A DNA stretch of 64,000 nt from Closterium sp. Naga37s-1 (lineage: Eukaryota; Streptophyta; Zygnematophyceae; Desmidiales; Closteriaceae). A model generated the notes under the pieces. It worked only from the letters and a program-made list of their open reading frames with translations. It searched no databases and was not told where the DNA came from. The translations under genes and the position numbers were made by a program. Below are positions 38,051 through 48,600 of the stretch, in pieces. The stretch is taken from the NCBI GenBank assembly GCA_947471745.1, contig CANJKZ010000772.1, positions 1,178,001-1,242,000 on the forward strand. The letters run 5' to 3'. Numbering within the stretch: position 1 is the first letter of the stretch; each line of letters begins with the position of its first letter.

Positions 38051-41000
38051 TATTAATTGTCCAATAAATATCCCACCTGAATTTGAGTTTCCTCCACCAA
38101 CACCGGAGTCCCCTCCTAGTATTTCCGCAAGGCGATACATCGATCTCTCGCCGTACACCGGGGATTTCGACCGCGTCGTCACTCCAAAGATCGCTTGGAT
38201 TGCGCGACGCAATCGCGAGAGCATCAACACCTGGTATCTTGATAGCTGCTGCGGGCAACACAAGGTGGGATCTCCAATATTCACTAAAGATTCAAGGCAC
38301 ATGCGACGGCCGTGCGAAATTACCGTCGCCAACAACGGATGTCTCAAAGCATATGACATAGGAGAAGTTTGCCTTGAAGCCGTCGACACTCACTTCACTA
38401 TTCACATCGGCGACGTTCTGGTTGCTCTTGATCTTCAATACAACCTGCTCTCTTCTGCACAGCTCATGCAGTGCAGAGTTGACATTCGCAGCAATTGCAA
38501 GGACAAAACCTTCGAACTTTATTATAGAAATACTTACATCGGAAAGGCTGACGATGATAACGGGGTCTTTGTTTTGAACTTCTCGGCTCAATGCACCACT
38601 AGCGATTCTGAACGAACGCTTCTGCTGGAAAGTACTCCCTCAGAGCCGATGGCTTGGTCACACCCAGAAGAGATGGATCTTCAACGGCCCGCCTTCGATG
38701 GTCTTCTACGACTGCACACCGTCCCAACTGCCTCGACCTCCAACCCAAGGGGTACTGGACCTGCAACAATGGAAGAAGAGGAGGACAGTGGGAAGTCAGC
38801 AACTGCAGAACCGGACACCGGAGAAAACATAACAGCTCCAGCAACTAGCAGGGGGAGTCCCGGCCCTGCAGTTGGCCCATGGGGAGAAGTTCTAACGCCA
38901 GATGAAGTAGCCGCAAGCGGATGGGATGCCATCCCGACATCGAAAGAAGGCGGCGTCGCCACCACAACGGAAGCAGGCATTGTCGCTGGAGGAGGCTAGG
39001 GAACCTCAACCGAAGGAAGATGGGGACAATCAGCTCCCGCCTATCCTGAAGCTCCGGGACTTCCCCCTGCGGAAGTTGCGGCAGTCGATCCGTACTAGGC
39101 AACTCGCGGTACTAGCTGGGGCGGCCCTCCTCTTCCGGACCAGTACGCTCCTGACACACTAGAACCAGTTAAAGAAGATTCAGAAGAAAAATTAATTTAT
39201 GAGTTCTTCGGGGAAGCAGCGGAACTACTGGAACCTACCGAGGAGCCGCCGTCACCAGAACAAGGGCCTCGGCAAATTGAAGTCATCGGCGACGAATACA
39301 GCTACTTTCTCATTCCCATGACAAGAATTCCTGTCTCCGATTGGCCCAAAGCGCCACCATCTTCGTCCCTGCTCGTCACCGGCAAACAAGTTCACGCCGG
39401 CGATACCGACGACATCATCGGAATTCCCTGCGCGCTCCTGGAACGAAACTCCGTTCGAGCCTTTGCAGCTGACACTGATGCCGCAACCGACACAGGACCT
39501 GAAAAGCAAGAGAACGACGAAGCAGCAAGGCATAAGTATTATCAGAAGACAGTCGGGTACCGTGCGGAACCGAAAACATGGCATCAGCGACTCGAGCACC
39601 CCTCACACGCCACACTCAAGAACTCTCTCAAGGCTGGTGTCTTTGATGACGACGCGCTGCTCCTCCCTCACGGAGGCTTCCTCACAGCGGAATCAGCCAA
39701 CCCGTCATGCACCGTGTGCCCGACTGCGTCATTTGCCCACAAACCCTTTCCCTATTTACCCCCTGGCTACGAACGCTACAAGCCGCTCGACAAAGTCTAC
39801 AGCGACTTCATGGTTCTCAGCCAAACTGGGCTCAACGGCGAGTTCTACACGCTTACCTTCATCGATGCATGCACACGCTATGTCTAGGCCGTCAACACCG
39901 ACTGCCGCTCTCTCGCCTTCGAGTGCTTCGTAGCGTGGATGAAGCAGGCTGAACGTCAATATGGACTGAGGCTGAAAACCTAGCAGACAAACGAGGGTTT
40001 GGAGTTCTTCTCAACTGAGTTGAAGGAAATCTTCAAGCAGAAGGGGATTGAGCACCTGGTGTCCCTGCCCTACGCTCACGAGCAGCAAGGTGTAGTAGAA
40101 CGGACAAACAGGAGCCTCGCCACAAGGATGAGGGCCCTGATGAAACACTCAGCCGTGCCAATCAAATACTGGCCGTTTGCAATGAACCACGCAGTCCGGC
40201 TACACAACTTGCTGTCCTCCCGAAGCCCCGAGAACAACAACTCTCCCTACAGGGCTTGGACGGGCAGAAAATCGGACACACGCCTGCTTCGAGTGTTCAG
40301 CGGCATGGTACAGTACATGCCGCACACAGCTAGGACCGGAAAATTTGCTGAACCGGGCACGCTGGGGCATCCACCTCGGGATCGAAATAGAATACAAGGC
40401 GTGGATCGTGCTGGACTACGCGACACACGGAGTCACAAAAACACGTGACTGCATCTTCTACGAGAAGCTGACTCTACCACTGTTCAAGGAGCACCACGAA
40501 GCTGACAGGGCACCAGAAATGTTTTTTGAGGGACACCGCAGCTTCGCAACTCCACATGATGAAGCTGACCTGGCAGAAGATGCTGATGCAGCAGATGTCA
40601 CCCAATTTGACAGCGCACCCAACATTCCCCTTACAAGCTCATTTCAGACTCCGACATTCATACCTGTACACCAATTCGATCCTAACGATACAACTCGTGA
40701 AGCACACAACTACAACAGTGCAGCGCGCCGATCACCAGATGTCGAGTTACCACCAAACACCTCGCAAGACACCCTCCGCCTCGGCAACGACAGCGACGAC
40801 GACGTCGTCGAAGTAACCAGCTTCCACGACTACGATCGCCTCCACTTCGAAAAGACCAACAAAACCGGTCTCCGCATCCTCGGACTCGCCGTCGCTGTTC
40901 GCCACGCCTCCCCCAAGGAACCTACCAGCGTTCGCCAAGCCTTGTCTGGCTCCGACAGTGAGAAATGGAAGGCAGCCATGGCAGCGGAAGTCGAGGCACT

Positions 41001-41715
41001 GAAGAGCCGCGGAACGTGGAAGCTGGTTCCACGATCCTCAGCGAAGGGGAGAAAAATCCTCAGCGGCAAATGGGTCTTTCGAATCAAAACACTTGCAGAT
41101 GGCTCCATCGACAAGTACAAAGCAAGATGGGTGGTACGCGGCTTCGAGCAAACCCACATGGTGGATTTCGACCTCACCTACGCGATCGTCGGAAGGCACA
41201 CCTCGGTGCGCATCCTCATCTGCATCGCAGCCGTTAAACAGCGCCCGCTCCGTCAAATCGACGTCGGAAGTGCATTCATGTACGCTCCCGTCGACGCCAT
41301 CATCTTCGTCGAGCAGCCGCATGCCTTCGAGGACGCCGACGACGCCGTCTGCCTCCTTAAAAAATCCCTCTATGGAATCAAGCAGGCGCCTCGACTGTGG
41401 CAGCAGTACCTGCACACCGTCCTGACGGAGCTCGGATTCACTCAGCTGTCACATGATCTCGGAATGTACCGCAAGGAGTCGCGTGGCAAGTTTATTCTCC
41501 TTGTCGCCTACGTCGACGACCTACTCTACACCGGCGACGACACGGAGCTGCTGGATTGGTTTGAGGCAGATATCAAGGAGAATCTTGAAGTGACCATCAA
41601 CCACAACGTCACACAATTTCCGGGCCTCAACATCACCCAAACCGCCTCCTCCATCCACCTCTCCCCACTAAATACGCGGAAACACTAGCGAAGAAGTTTG
41701 TCGTTGTCAACGGGA
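38051..41715 (+). pseudogene. Element A protease, integrase and reverse transcriptase, broken
   Basis: Protease-like NTWYLDSCCGQHKVGS (about 38230-38275; the usual DSGA is DSCC), integrase with HQRLEHPSHATLKN (about 39580) and YAHEQQGVVERTNRSL (about 40070), RT with KWKAAMAAEVEALKSRGTWK, KWVFRIKTLADGSIDKYKAR and YVDDLLYTGDD (40960-41540). TAG codons interrupt integrase near 39887 and 39982, and frame changes occur near 39000-39300, 40380 and 41670. The frame is lost at the foreign block starting about 41716. Confidence 0.85.
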
Positions 41716-42764
41716 GTTGGGTGTGGCCCCATCCTCGCTTGGGCTGTGCCAACCTTGTGGTCGGGTGTACGGGGGAGTGCAGCCGACCTGCAGCAGTGGG
41801 CGAGCTGATCGACGAGGATGGTCGACCTGCGTGGGGGCCACTGCATTGGTGCCGACTTCTGGGTGCCGACTTTGGGGTGGTCGACCTGGTGGTTGACCCG
41901 ATCTGGTGGTCGACGGAGGAGGGGCCGACGTCGACCACGACAGGGGGGACGTCGAGCAGCATGTCGCCGAGTTGAAAGGCACTGACTTTGGGATGACAAC
42001 TTGGCAACGCCAACCTGGGGAAGCCGACGTGGGTGGTCGGCTGACAGGTGTGCTGGCTGACCTGGAGTTGGCCGACCAGGAGTGAAATCGACCTGGTGTG
42101 GTCGACTGAAGGTGGTCGTCGACTAGGGAGGTCGACGGGCACAAGGAGAAGTTGGTCGACGAGACGGTTGCCCGATCGACCAAGTTACCCGGGCGACAAA
42201 GTTCTACAGAGGCACGCGACAGTCGCCCAGGTGTTAGTGGCGAGGTCGACCTCGGTGTGGTATCCCGAGGTCGACGTGGCTGATCAGGTGCAGTCGTCAG
42301 CGCTAGGTTGATTTGGTGTGTGCGTTGTGCAGGTGACAAGGCACGGCGCACCAATCATCTGCGAGCACCTACGAAGTAGGTGCGCTGCTATTCTGCGGAT
42401 GCAAAGTTGGCAGGCCGTCGACTTGCAATGTTGGCAAGCCGCAACTTTGCACCACTGGAGCGCGGTCGACCAAGTCGTGCTGGAACGCGGTCGACCATGC
42501 TGCGCTGGCAGTCGACCTGCTTGCATGCTAGCTCTGATGTAGTCTTGTCTTGCCAACTTGGTTATACCATTGTTCTCGACTTTTGCTAATGAAACTCTTG
42601 CGGTTTTGCCCTGTGAATGCATAAGTGCTAGAGATTGACTAAGAGAACGAAAGCAGAGATCCCTCCTACCCCGTGCCTAGCCCGTAGTCTAGCTCCCGTT
42701 GATAGAGTTATCTGCACGTTACTCACGTTACTCACGTTACTCACGGGCACTTCACGTTACTCTG
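41716..42764. other. Foreign GTCGAC-rich block replacing the RT/RNase H junction of A
   Basis: About 1.05 kb sits where the end of RT and most of RNase H should be. It is studded with the palindrome GTCGAC (about fourteen by eye between 41815 and 42515) and related GCCGAC/GTCGGC. Its right end contains ACGTTACTCACGTTACTC repeats (42716-42750). I found no clean LTR ends or target duplication, so it may be an insertion with accompanying deletion. No protein recognised. Confidence 0.6.
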
Positions 42765-43011
42765 CAACAACCAGAGGGTGATCAAGATCGCGAACATGCC
42801 CAGCTTCGTGAACCGCACGAAATACATCGCACTCCATTACTTCTTCGTTAAAGATGAGATCGACAAAGGCAAGGTCAAACTCACGTATTGCCCAACTTGT
42901 GACATGGCAGCAGATTTCTTGACCAAGACGCTGCCACGTCAGAAGTTTCAGCACTGCACCAACCTCAGCGGGATCTCGAAGAAATCCCACGTTTCTCACC
43001 TTCAGGAATGA
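42765..43011 (+). pseudogene. Element A RNase H C-terminus
   Basis: Reads CNNQRVIKIANMPSFVNRTKYI then DMAADFLTKTLPRQKFQ, the conserved copia RNase H end, with stop at about 43009-43011, just upstream of the 3' LTR. Confidence 0.85.
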
Positions 43012-43018
43012 AGGGGAG

Positions 43019-43473
43019 TGTTGGAATAACCGAAAGGTCAAAGTAACATTCCCGAAGGATCTCCACTCACGCGTCACTTCATAACAAAGCAACGCATCTG
43101 TAGTAGTACCGCAATAGCTCATATAGAGCATGCGGAAGATTGAGAGTCACCCGAAGGTCAACAGTCGCTGTCAGTCAACGGTCGCGACTGTTGACCGTCC
43201 GGCAACCGCATCAGAGGTTACGCGATGCAATATGGTAACTGTCGAGAATGGCAATAGTCAAAATTCCTGTAGCTATGCAATACAGTTAATAAGGGAATGT
43301 ACCCCTCATAGTACATGGCTAGCTAGTTTGATATTTATACCCTTGTATCTCTATCTCATAATCATCTTGTTCTCTTTCAACTTTTACTAACAAGGTCATT
43401 ACAAAGACTTCATTGTGTTCTCCTAGACTTAGCAGACTTATTCTACCCACTACGATCCTTCATTAACACAACA
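43019..43473 (+). repeat. 3' LTR of element A
   Basis: Preceded by a short purine tract (GAAGGGGAG). Starts TGTTGGAATAACCGAAAGG and ends CATTAACACAACA. Contains a long inverted repeat (GTCAACAGTCGC ... GCGACTGTTGAC at about 43156-43194) and the sequence TATTTATACCC as TATA candidate near 43333. Confidence 0.9.
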
Positions 43474-43644
43474 GATGTTGTATGGAGACAAGGTACCACA
43501 ATTCAAAATCAAACGTTTCATACGCACCCACCCATTTGTCAGTAGATCTGCACTGTGGATGCCCGATTGATCCTAGGGGGGTTACAGGCGCGTTCGCCTG
43601 GGGGGTTATGGGCGCACAAACCTGCTACATAAACAAGCCCTTTT

Positions 43645-43672
43645 GTCCCAATGGTCTAGTGGTTGGGATTCT
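43645..43672 (+). tRNA. 5' half of a tRNA-Glu-like gene cut by element D
   Basis: The sequence GTCCCAATGGTCTAGTGGTT followed by GGGATTCT matches the acceptor 5' strand and D arm of eukaryotic tRNA-Glu; TGGTCTAGTGG is a good box A. The LTR of element D starts at 43673, inside the anticodon stem. I did not find the 3' half at the other end of D, which is itself truncated. It could instead be the head of a tRNA-derived SINE. Confidence 0.5.
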
Positions 43673-43797
43673 TGTCAGAATCACTGTGCAGGAATGATTG
43701 GATTAGCAAGAGTTGGGGTACAAGTACTAACCCTAGAAGTGCTGTACCCCATAAGGAGTGCCCCACTATAGCCTACAAGTGAGATTGTACTTTGACA
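43673..43797 (-). repeat. 3' LTR of element D
   Basis: 125 bases, same length as B's 3' LTR and very similar to it. Followed (plus sense) by CACCCCCATAGG, the complement of the polypurine tract. Confidence 0.9.
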
Positions 43798-43981
43798 CAC
43801 CCCCATAGGCTAAGTGGGGGACAATAAGATGGACATAAGACCAGTAAAGCAAGACAACAGAGCAAAGCAAAGCAAAGCAAAGCTCAGGGTGGATCTCAAG
43901 GACACCACACAATCTGAGCACAAGCAAGCGGCCACAAGGCCAGCTCACATGCAGAGTTATAATAGCAAGGCAGTACACTGA

Positions 43982-44372
43982 TCACAACCTAGCAAGAGTA
44001 AACAAGCAGGTATAAAGATATATATCAGTGTACAACAAGAGCAAGTCAAGCAACCAGCAGGTGAGGCAGAGTGGGCACAAGCCCAAGAGCAGTGCAGAAA
44101 CGCTGATGATCACCAGACCCAAGGGCCTTGGTGAACACATCAGTAGTGGTGGCCCGCGAGGCCACGTAGGAAAGGCGGAGCTGACAACGCTGCTGCAGCT
44201 CACGCGCAAGGAAGTAGCAAAGAGCAATGTGATCGTTCTGTGCTCCAGTCTCTGCTCGTGACACAAGGCAAGCGTTGCCTTGTTGTCGACGTACAAAACT
44301 GGAGGAGAACGAGGCCGCTCGCCCAAGTTGGTCAGCAGGTAGGTCAGCCAGCGTAGCTCTTGTGCAGCATCT
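43982..44372 (-). pseudogene. RNase H end of element D
   Basis: Reads AAQELRWLTYLLTNLGERP and YVDNKATLALCHEQRLEHR, then loses frame near 44240 and resumes in another frame with IALCYFLARELQQRCQLRL and TDVFTKALGSGDHQRF. Upstream it is fused to the 27-bp minisatellite. Confidence 0.85.
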
Positions 44373-44723
44373 GCGCCAAACTCAAACGCATCCCCATCTG
44401 CGCCAAACTCAAACGCATCCCCATCTGCGCCAAACTCAAACGCATCCCCATCTGCGCCAAACTCAAACGTATCCCCATCTGCGCCAAACTCAAACGCATC
44501 CCCATCTGCGCCAAACTCAAACGCATCCCCATCTGCGCCAAACTCAAACGCATCCCCATCTGCGCCAAACTCAAACGCATCCCCATCTGCGCCAAACTCA
44601 AACGCATCCCCATCTGCGCCAAACTCAAACGCATCCCCATCTGCGCCAAACTCAAACGTATCCCCATCTGCGCCAAACTCAAACGTATCCCCATCTGCGC
44701 CAAACTCAAACGTATCCCCATCT
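44373..44723 (-). repeat. 13-copy 27-bp minisatellite inside Pol of D
   Basis: Exactly 13 units of 27 bases (351 bases) starting GCGCCAAACTCAAACG, varying only at GCATCC/GTATCC. On the minus strand each unit encodes nine residues, DGDAFEFGA or DGDTFEFGA, in frame with the RNase H end. It occupies the place where RT palm, YVDD and the first half of RNase H (roughly 750 bases in element C) should be. Confidence 0.95.
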
Positions 44724-44757
44724 GCGGGGGGCACCTGGCGGAGACCGTAGACTGGCC

Positions 44758-44889
44758 TGTTAGAACATTATAGCTTATACATTTTGTAGGCTGTAGTGGG
44801 GTAGCCCACAAGGGGTACAACCCAATTAGGGTTAGTACTTGTACCCAACTGTTTGCTAGCTCATTCATTTCTCGTTCGTTACTTTCACA
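44758..44889 (+). repeat. 5' LTR of element E
   Basis: Starts TGTTAGAACATTATAGC, ends GTTACTTTCACA. Contains GGGGTACAACCC...TTAGGGTTAG...TTGTACCC, the hairpin core shared with B, C and F. Confidence 0.92.
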
Positions 44890-44934
44890 TGGAATCAGAG
44901 CAGGTTCCTTGGGCCCACCACCTGCTACGATGCG

Positions 44935-45690
44935 AGTACCCCCCCCTAGGCCCGTCGCTCCTAGCCTTCGCGGCCCGTCGGCCCCTAGCCCCGCGCCCGG
45001 TCCCGTTCCTAGCCTGCGCCCGGCCCGTACCTAGCCCGCGATCGGTCCATTCCTAGCCCGCAACCGGCCCGTCCCTAGCCCGCGACCGGCCCGTACCTAG
45101 CCCGCGCCCGGCCCCGTCTCATGCCCGCGCCCGGCCCGTACCTAGCCCGCAACCGGCCCGTACCTAGCCCGCGATCGGCCCGTACCTAGCCTGCGCCCGG
45201 CCCGTACCTAGCCCGCGCCCGGCCCCGTCTCACGCCCGCGCCCGGCCTGTACCTAGCCCGCGACCGGCCCGTACCTAGCCCGCGACCGGCCCGTACCTAG
45301 CCCGCGCTCGGCCCCGTACCTAGCCCGCGCCCGGCCCGTACCTAGCCCGCGCCCGGCCCGACCCTCGCCCAGCGCTCGGCCCCGTCCCTTGCCCAGCGCC
45401 AGGCCCCGTACCTAGCCCGCGCCCGGCCCGGTCCCTAGCCCCGCCCGGCCTTGTACCTAGCCCAGCGCCCGGCCCCGACCCTAGCCCGCGCCCGGCCCCG
45501 CCCCACGCCCAGCGCCCGGCCCCGTACCTAGCCCGCACCCGGCCCGGTCCCTAGCCCCGCCCGGTCCAATACCTAGCCCAGCGCCCGGCCCCGTACCTAG
45601 CTCAACGCCCAGCCCGGTCCCTAGCCACGCCCGGCCCCGTACCTAGCCCAACGCCCGGCCCTGTACCTAGCCTGCGCCCGGCCCCGTACC
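44935..45690 (+). repeat. GC-rich tandem leader array of element E
   Basis: About 30 degenerate units of GCCCGTACCTAGCCCGCGCC type, in the leader between primer site and gag. The unit differs completely from those of B and C although the position is the same. A CTGCTACTG-rich stretch follows up to the gag start. Confidence 0.88.
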
Positions 45691-48600
45691 TTGCCTGCTA
45701 CTGCTACTGCTACGGCCTGGTACTGTCACTGCTGCTACTGCTACAGCTGCTACTGCTTCTCCTACTGCTATCCTGCGTGCTGCACAACTATGGCTTCGCT
45801 TCGGGTTCTCGCGTTTGATCATGAGGGCAGACCATTTCAGTTCGACACGTGGCTAGACGACCTGCAGCTGTACCTACTGAGCGATTCTAAGGACAGTGTT
45901 TCGCTGTTTGACCTAGCGTCAGGCGCCGCTACTGCCCCTCCCGCTACAGCTGACAGTTCGACTCGCTCACAGTGGCTTACCCGTGACGCTGCTGCCCGCT
46001 TAGCCATTTGCAACCACCTGCCATTAGCTGAATGCGCTCATTTTGGACAGCACAGGACAGCGCAGGCACTGTACAACGCTGTAGTCGCTCGCTACTCCTC
46101 CCCTGCCACTGCTGCTCTAGGCCGCCTTCTTCTGCCCTACCTGTTCCCCGAGCTGTCCGCCTTTACCACAGTCGAGGACCTTGTTTCCCACCTTCGCGCT
46201 AGTGACGCTCGCAACCGCGCTGCCATTCCTGCTGAGTTCCTTGACAGGAACCCGCCCCCGATGTACATCACTCTCTACTTTATAGTCACCCGCCTCCCTG
46301 ACTCTCACTTCCTCTCTCTTGACCCCACCTCCCTCACTGTTGACCTCCTCGAGCAGCATCTCCTTGCAGCTGAGACTAGTGCAGTTGCTGTAGGTGCTGC
46401 TCCTGGCACTCCACGTCCGCCCTTCTTTGAGGGGTGTTCCCCCTCCCCCCTTGCCCCCTCCTACGCCTCTACTGCTGCTGCAGACGTCTCTGTTCGTGAG
46501 GACATCGGGGTTGCTTCTGCTAGTGCGAAGCGCCGTAGAAGCAAGGGCAAGGGTGGCAAGGGTGGTGGAGGTGGCAGCGGCGGTGGTGGAGGTGGCAGCG
46601 GGAGTGGTGGTGGGGGCAGCAGTCGAGGTGGTGGCAGCGGTGCGACTGGTGGCGAGAGTGGGGGCTCTGGTGGCGGTGGTGGAGGCAGCGGTGGGAGTGG
46701 CAGCAGTGGAGGCGGTGGGACTGGTAGCGGTGGGACTGGCGCTCGGCGTGTCGGTTCTGGGGGTGGCCAGCGTCAGCAGCAGCAGCGTCGGAGCGAGACC
46801 CAGTCTCCCCAGCAGCTTCGTGAGTGGTTTCTGCGTGGGGCGTCTGGGGGTAGTTGCCCGTATGTCATTTGCACGGGTGACCATGCTGGTCAGACTTGTG
46901 GGCGGCTCCACACTCAGCACCGCTGCTTCTCCCGTCTCGACGACGCTTGGCGTGCTGAGTTTGGTGACGACGTCGAGCTCCCTCGCTGGGCAGATCTGCT
47001 TAAGTATAGGATTGCTATTTTTTACCTAGACTTTGATGCTATTCTATCTGCTATGTATGCTTTGTCTGTTAGTGCTGAGGGTGACTGTTACCGGTGTATG
47101 CCGCCTGACCCAGGTATAGCTACTGCTGCTCTAGGTGCTAGTGAGTCTGGTACTCTCCCTGGTACTGCGCCTGCTGAGGCCTTGCACACTTTCACGGTAG
47201 ACTCCGGCGCCTCGCGCTGTTTCTTTCGTGACTGCACCACCCTCACTCCTCTTCCTGCACCTGTCCCGGTCCGACTGGCTAACCCCTCCGGGGGACCGGT
47301 CGTGGCCCGTTCCTCCACTATCCTCCTGTGGCTGGCGGTTCCGTCTGGCTCACTGTCAGGTCTTCACCTCCCCTCGTTCTCTACGAACTTGGTGAGTACC
47401 GCTGCCCTCCAGGATGCGATGGTCACTACCACCACTACTGGGGGTCAGCGTGTGTCGATCTGCACGTGCACACGGACGGGGCGTCACCTGGCCACGTTTA
47501 CTCGTCGACCAGGGTCGAGTCTGTACACACTCACTACCGAGCCTTCTCAGGTCGCTGCGTCTACTCAGGTGTCTGCGTCAGGTCAGGTAGTCGCCTCTTG
47601 CTCGTGTCGCCTCCTGTCGCACCAGACTCTTCTGTGGCACCACCGTCTGGGTCACCCCTCCCTGCCTCGCCTTCCTGGCATGCACTCTCGTCTTCTTGTC
47701 TCTGGCCTCCCCAGGTCTCTGCCTCCCCTCTCGCCCTCGCCTGCCCTGCCCTGCCTCCCTTGCGTCGAGGGGCGGCAGCGCTCCGCTCCTCACTCCTCCT
47801 CATTTCCCTCGACGACTGCTCCCCTGCAGACTCTCCACATGGATGTGTGGGGCCCAGCCCGCATCAGTGGACAGAGCCGTGAGCGCTACTTTCTGCTGGT
47901 AGTTGACGACTACACGCGGTACACCACGGTCTTCCCCTTGCGCACCAAGGGTCAGGTCGTTGATGTCTTGATCCCTTGGATCCGCACAGTCCGTCTCCAG
48001 CTCTGCGAGCGGTTCGGCCAGGACCTTCCTGTCCTGCGTCTGCACTCTGACAGAGGTGGTGAGTTCTCCTCCACCCTCTTGCAGGACTTTTGTCGTGGGG
48101 AGGGCATTCTCCAGTCGTTCACGCTTCTGGACTCCCCTCAGCAAAATGGGATTGCTGAGCGCCGCATTGGCTTAATCATGGAGGTCGCTCGTACCTCCAT
48201 GATCCATGCGGCTGCTCCCCATTTTCTGTGGCCGTTTGCGGTCCGGTACGCTGCGCATCAGCTCAACCTCTGGCCCCGTGTTTCCTTGCCGGAGACCTCT
48301 CCCACACTGCGTTGGACGGGGGAGGTTGGCGATGCGTCGGTGTTCCGGGTTTGGGGATCTCATGCCTTTGTTCGCGATACGTCTGCGGAAAAACTTTCCC
48401 CCCGTGCTATCCCCTGCGTCTTCCTTGGCTTTGTCCCCGACGCGCCTGGCTGGTAGTTTTACCACCCCACCTCGCGCTGTGTCTTCCCTTCCCAGGACAT
48501 CACGTTTGACGAGTCGGTTCCCTTTTACCGCCTCTTCCCCTATCGCTCTGCCCCTCCCCCGTCCCCGCCGCTCTTCCTTGCTCCCGGTCCCCCTCCGGTG

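Larger units (their letters stand above)
20899..43473 (+). mobile_element. Copia element A (degenerate), host for nested insertions
   Basis: A Ty1/copia LTR retrotransposon with perfect 5-bp target duplication GATGT (20894-20898 and 43474-43478). The LTRs begin TGTTGGAATAACCG and end CACAACA. The 5' LTR is split by element B (20899-20987 plus 27867-28237, 460 bases); the 3' LTR is 43019-43473 (455 bases), about 6-7 percent different by eye. The primer site at 28238 (TGGTATGAGAGCC) is one mismatch from the tRNA-iMet site. Gag starts at 28344; protease, integrase, RT and RNase H order is copia type. Internal insertions are element C, a solo LTR and a GTCGAC-rich block. Stops and frameshifts make it non-functional. 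Confidence 0.9.

Noticed and set aside
44275..44773. CRISPR-like regular array
   Set aside because: The units are contiguous 27-bp repeats with no unique spacers, in a eukaryotic retrotransposon; it is a minisatellite.
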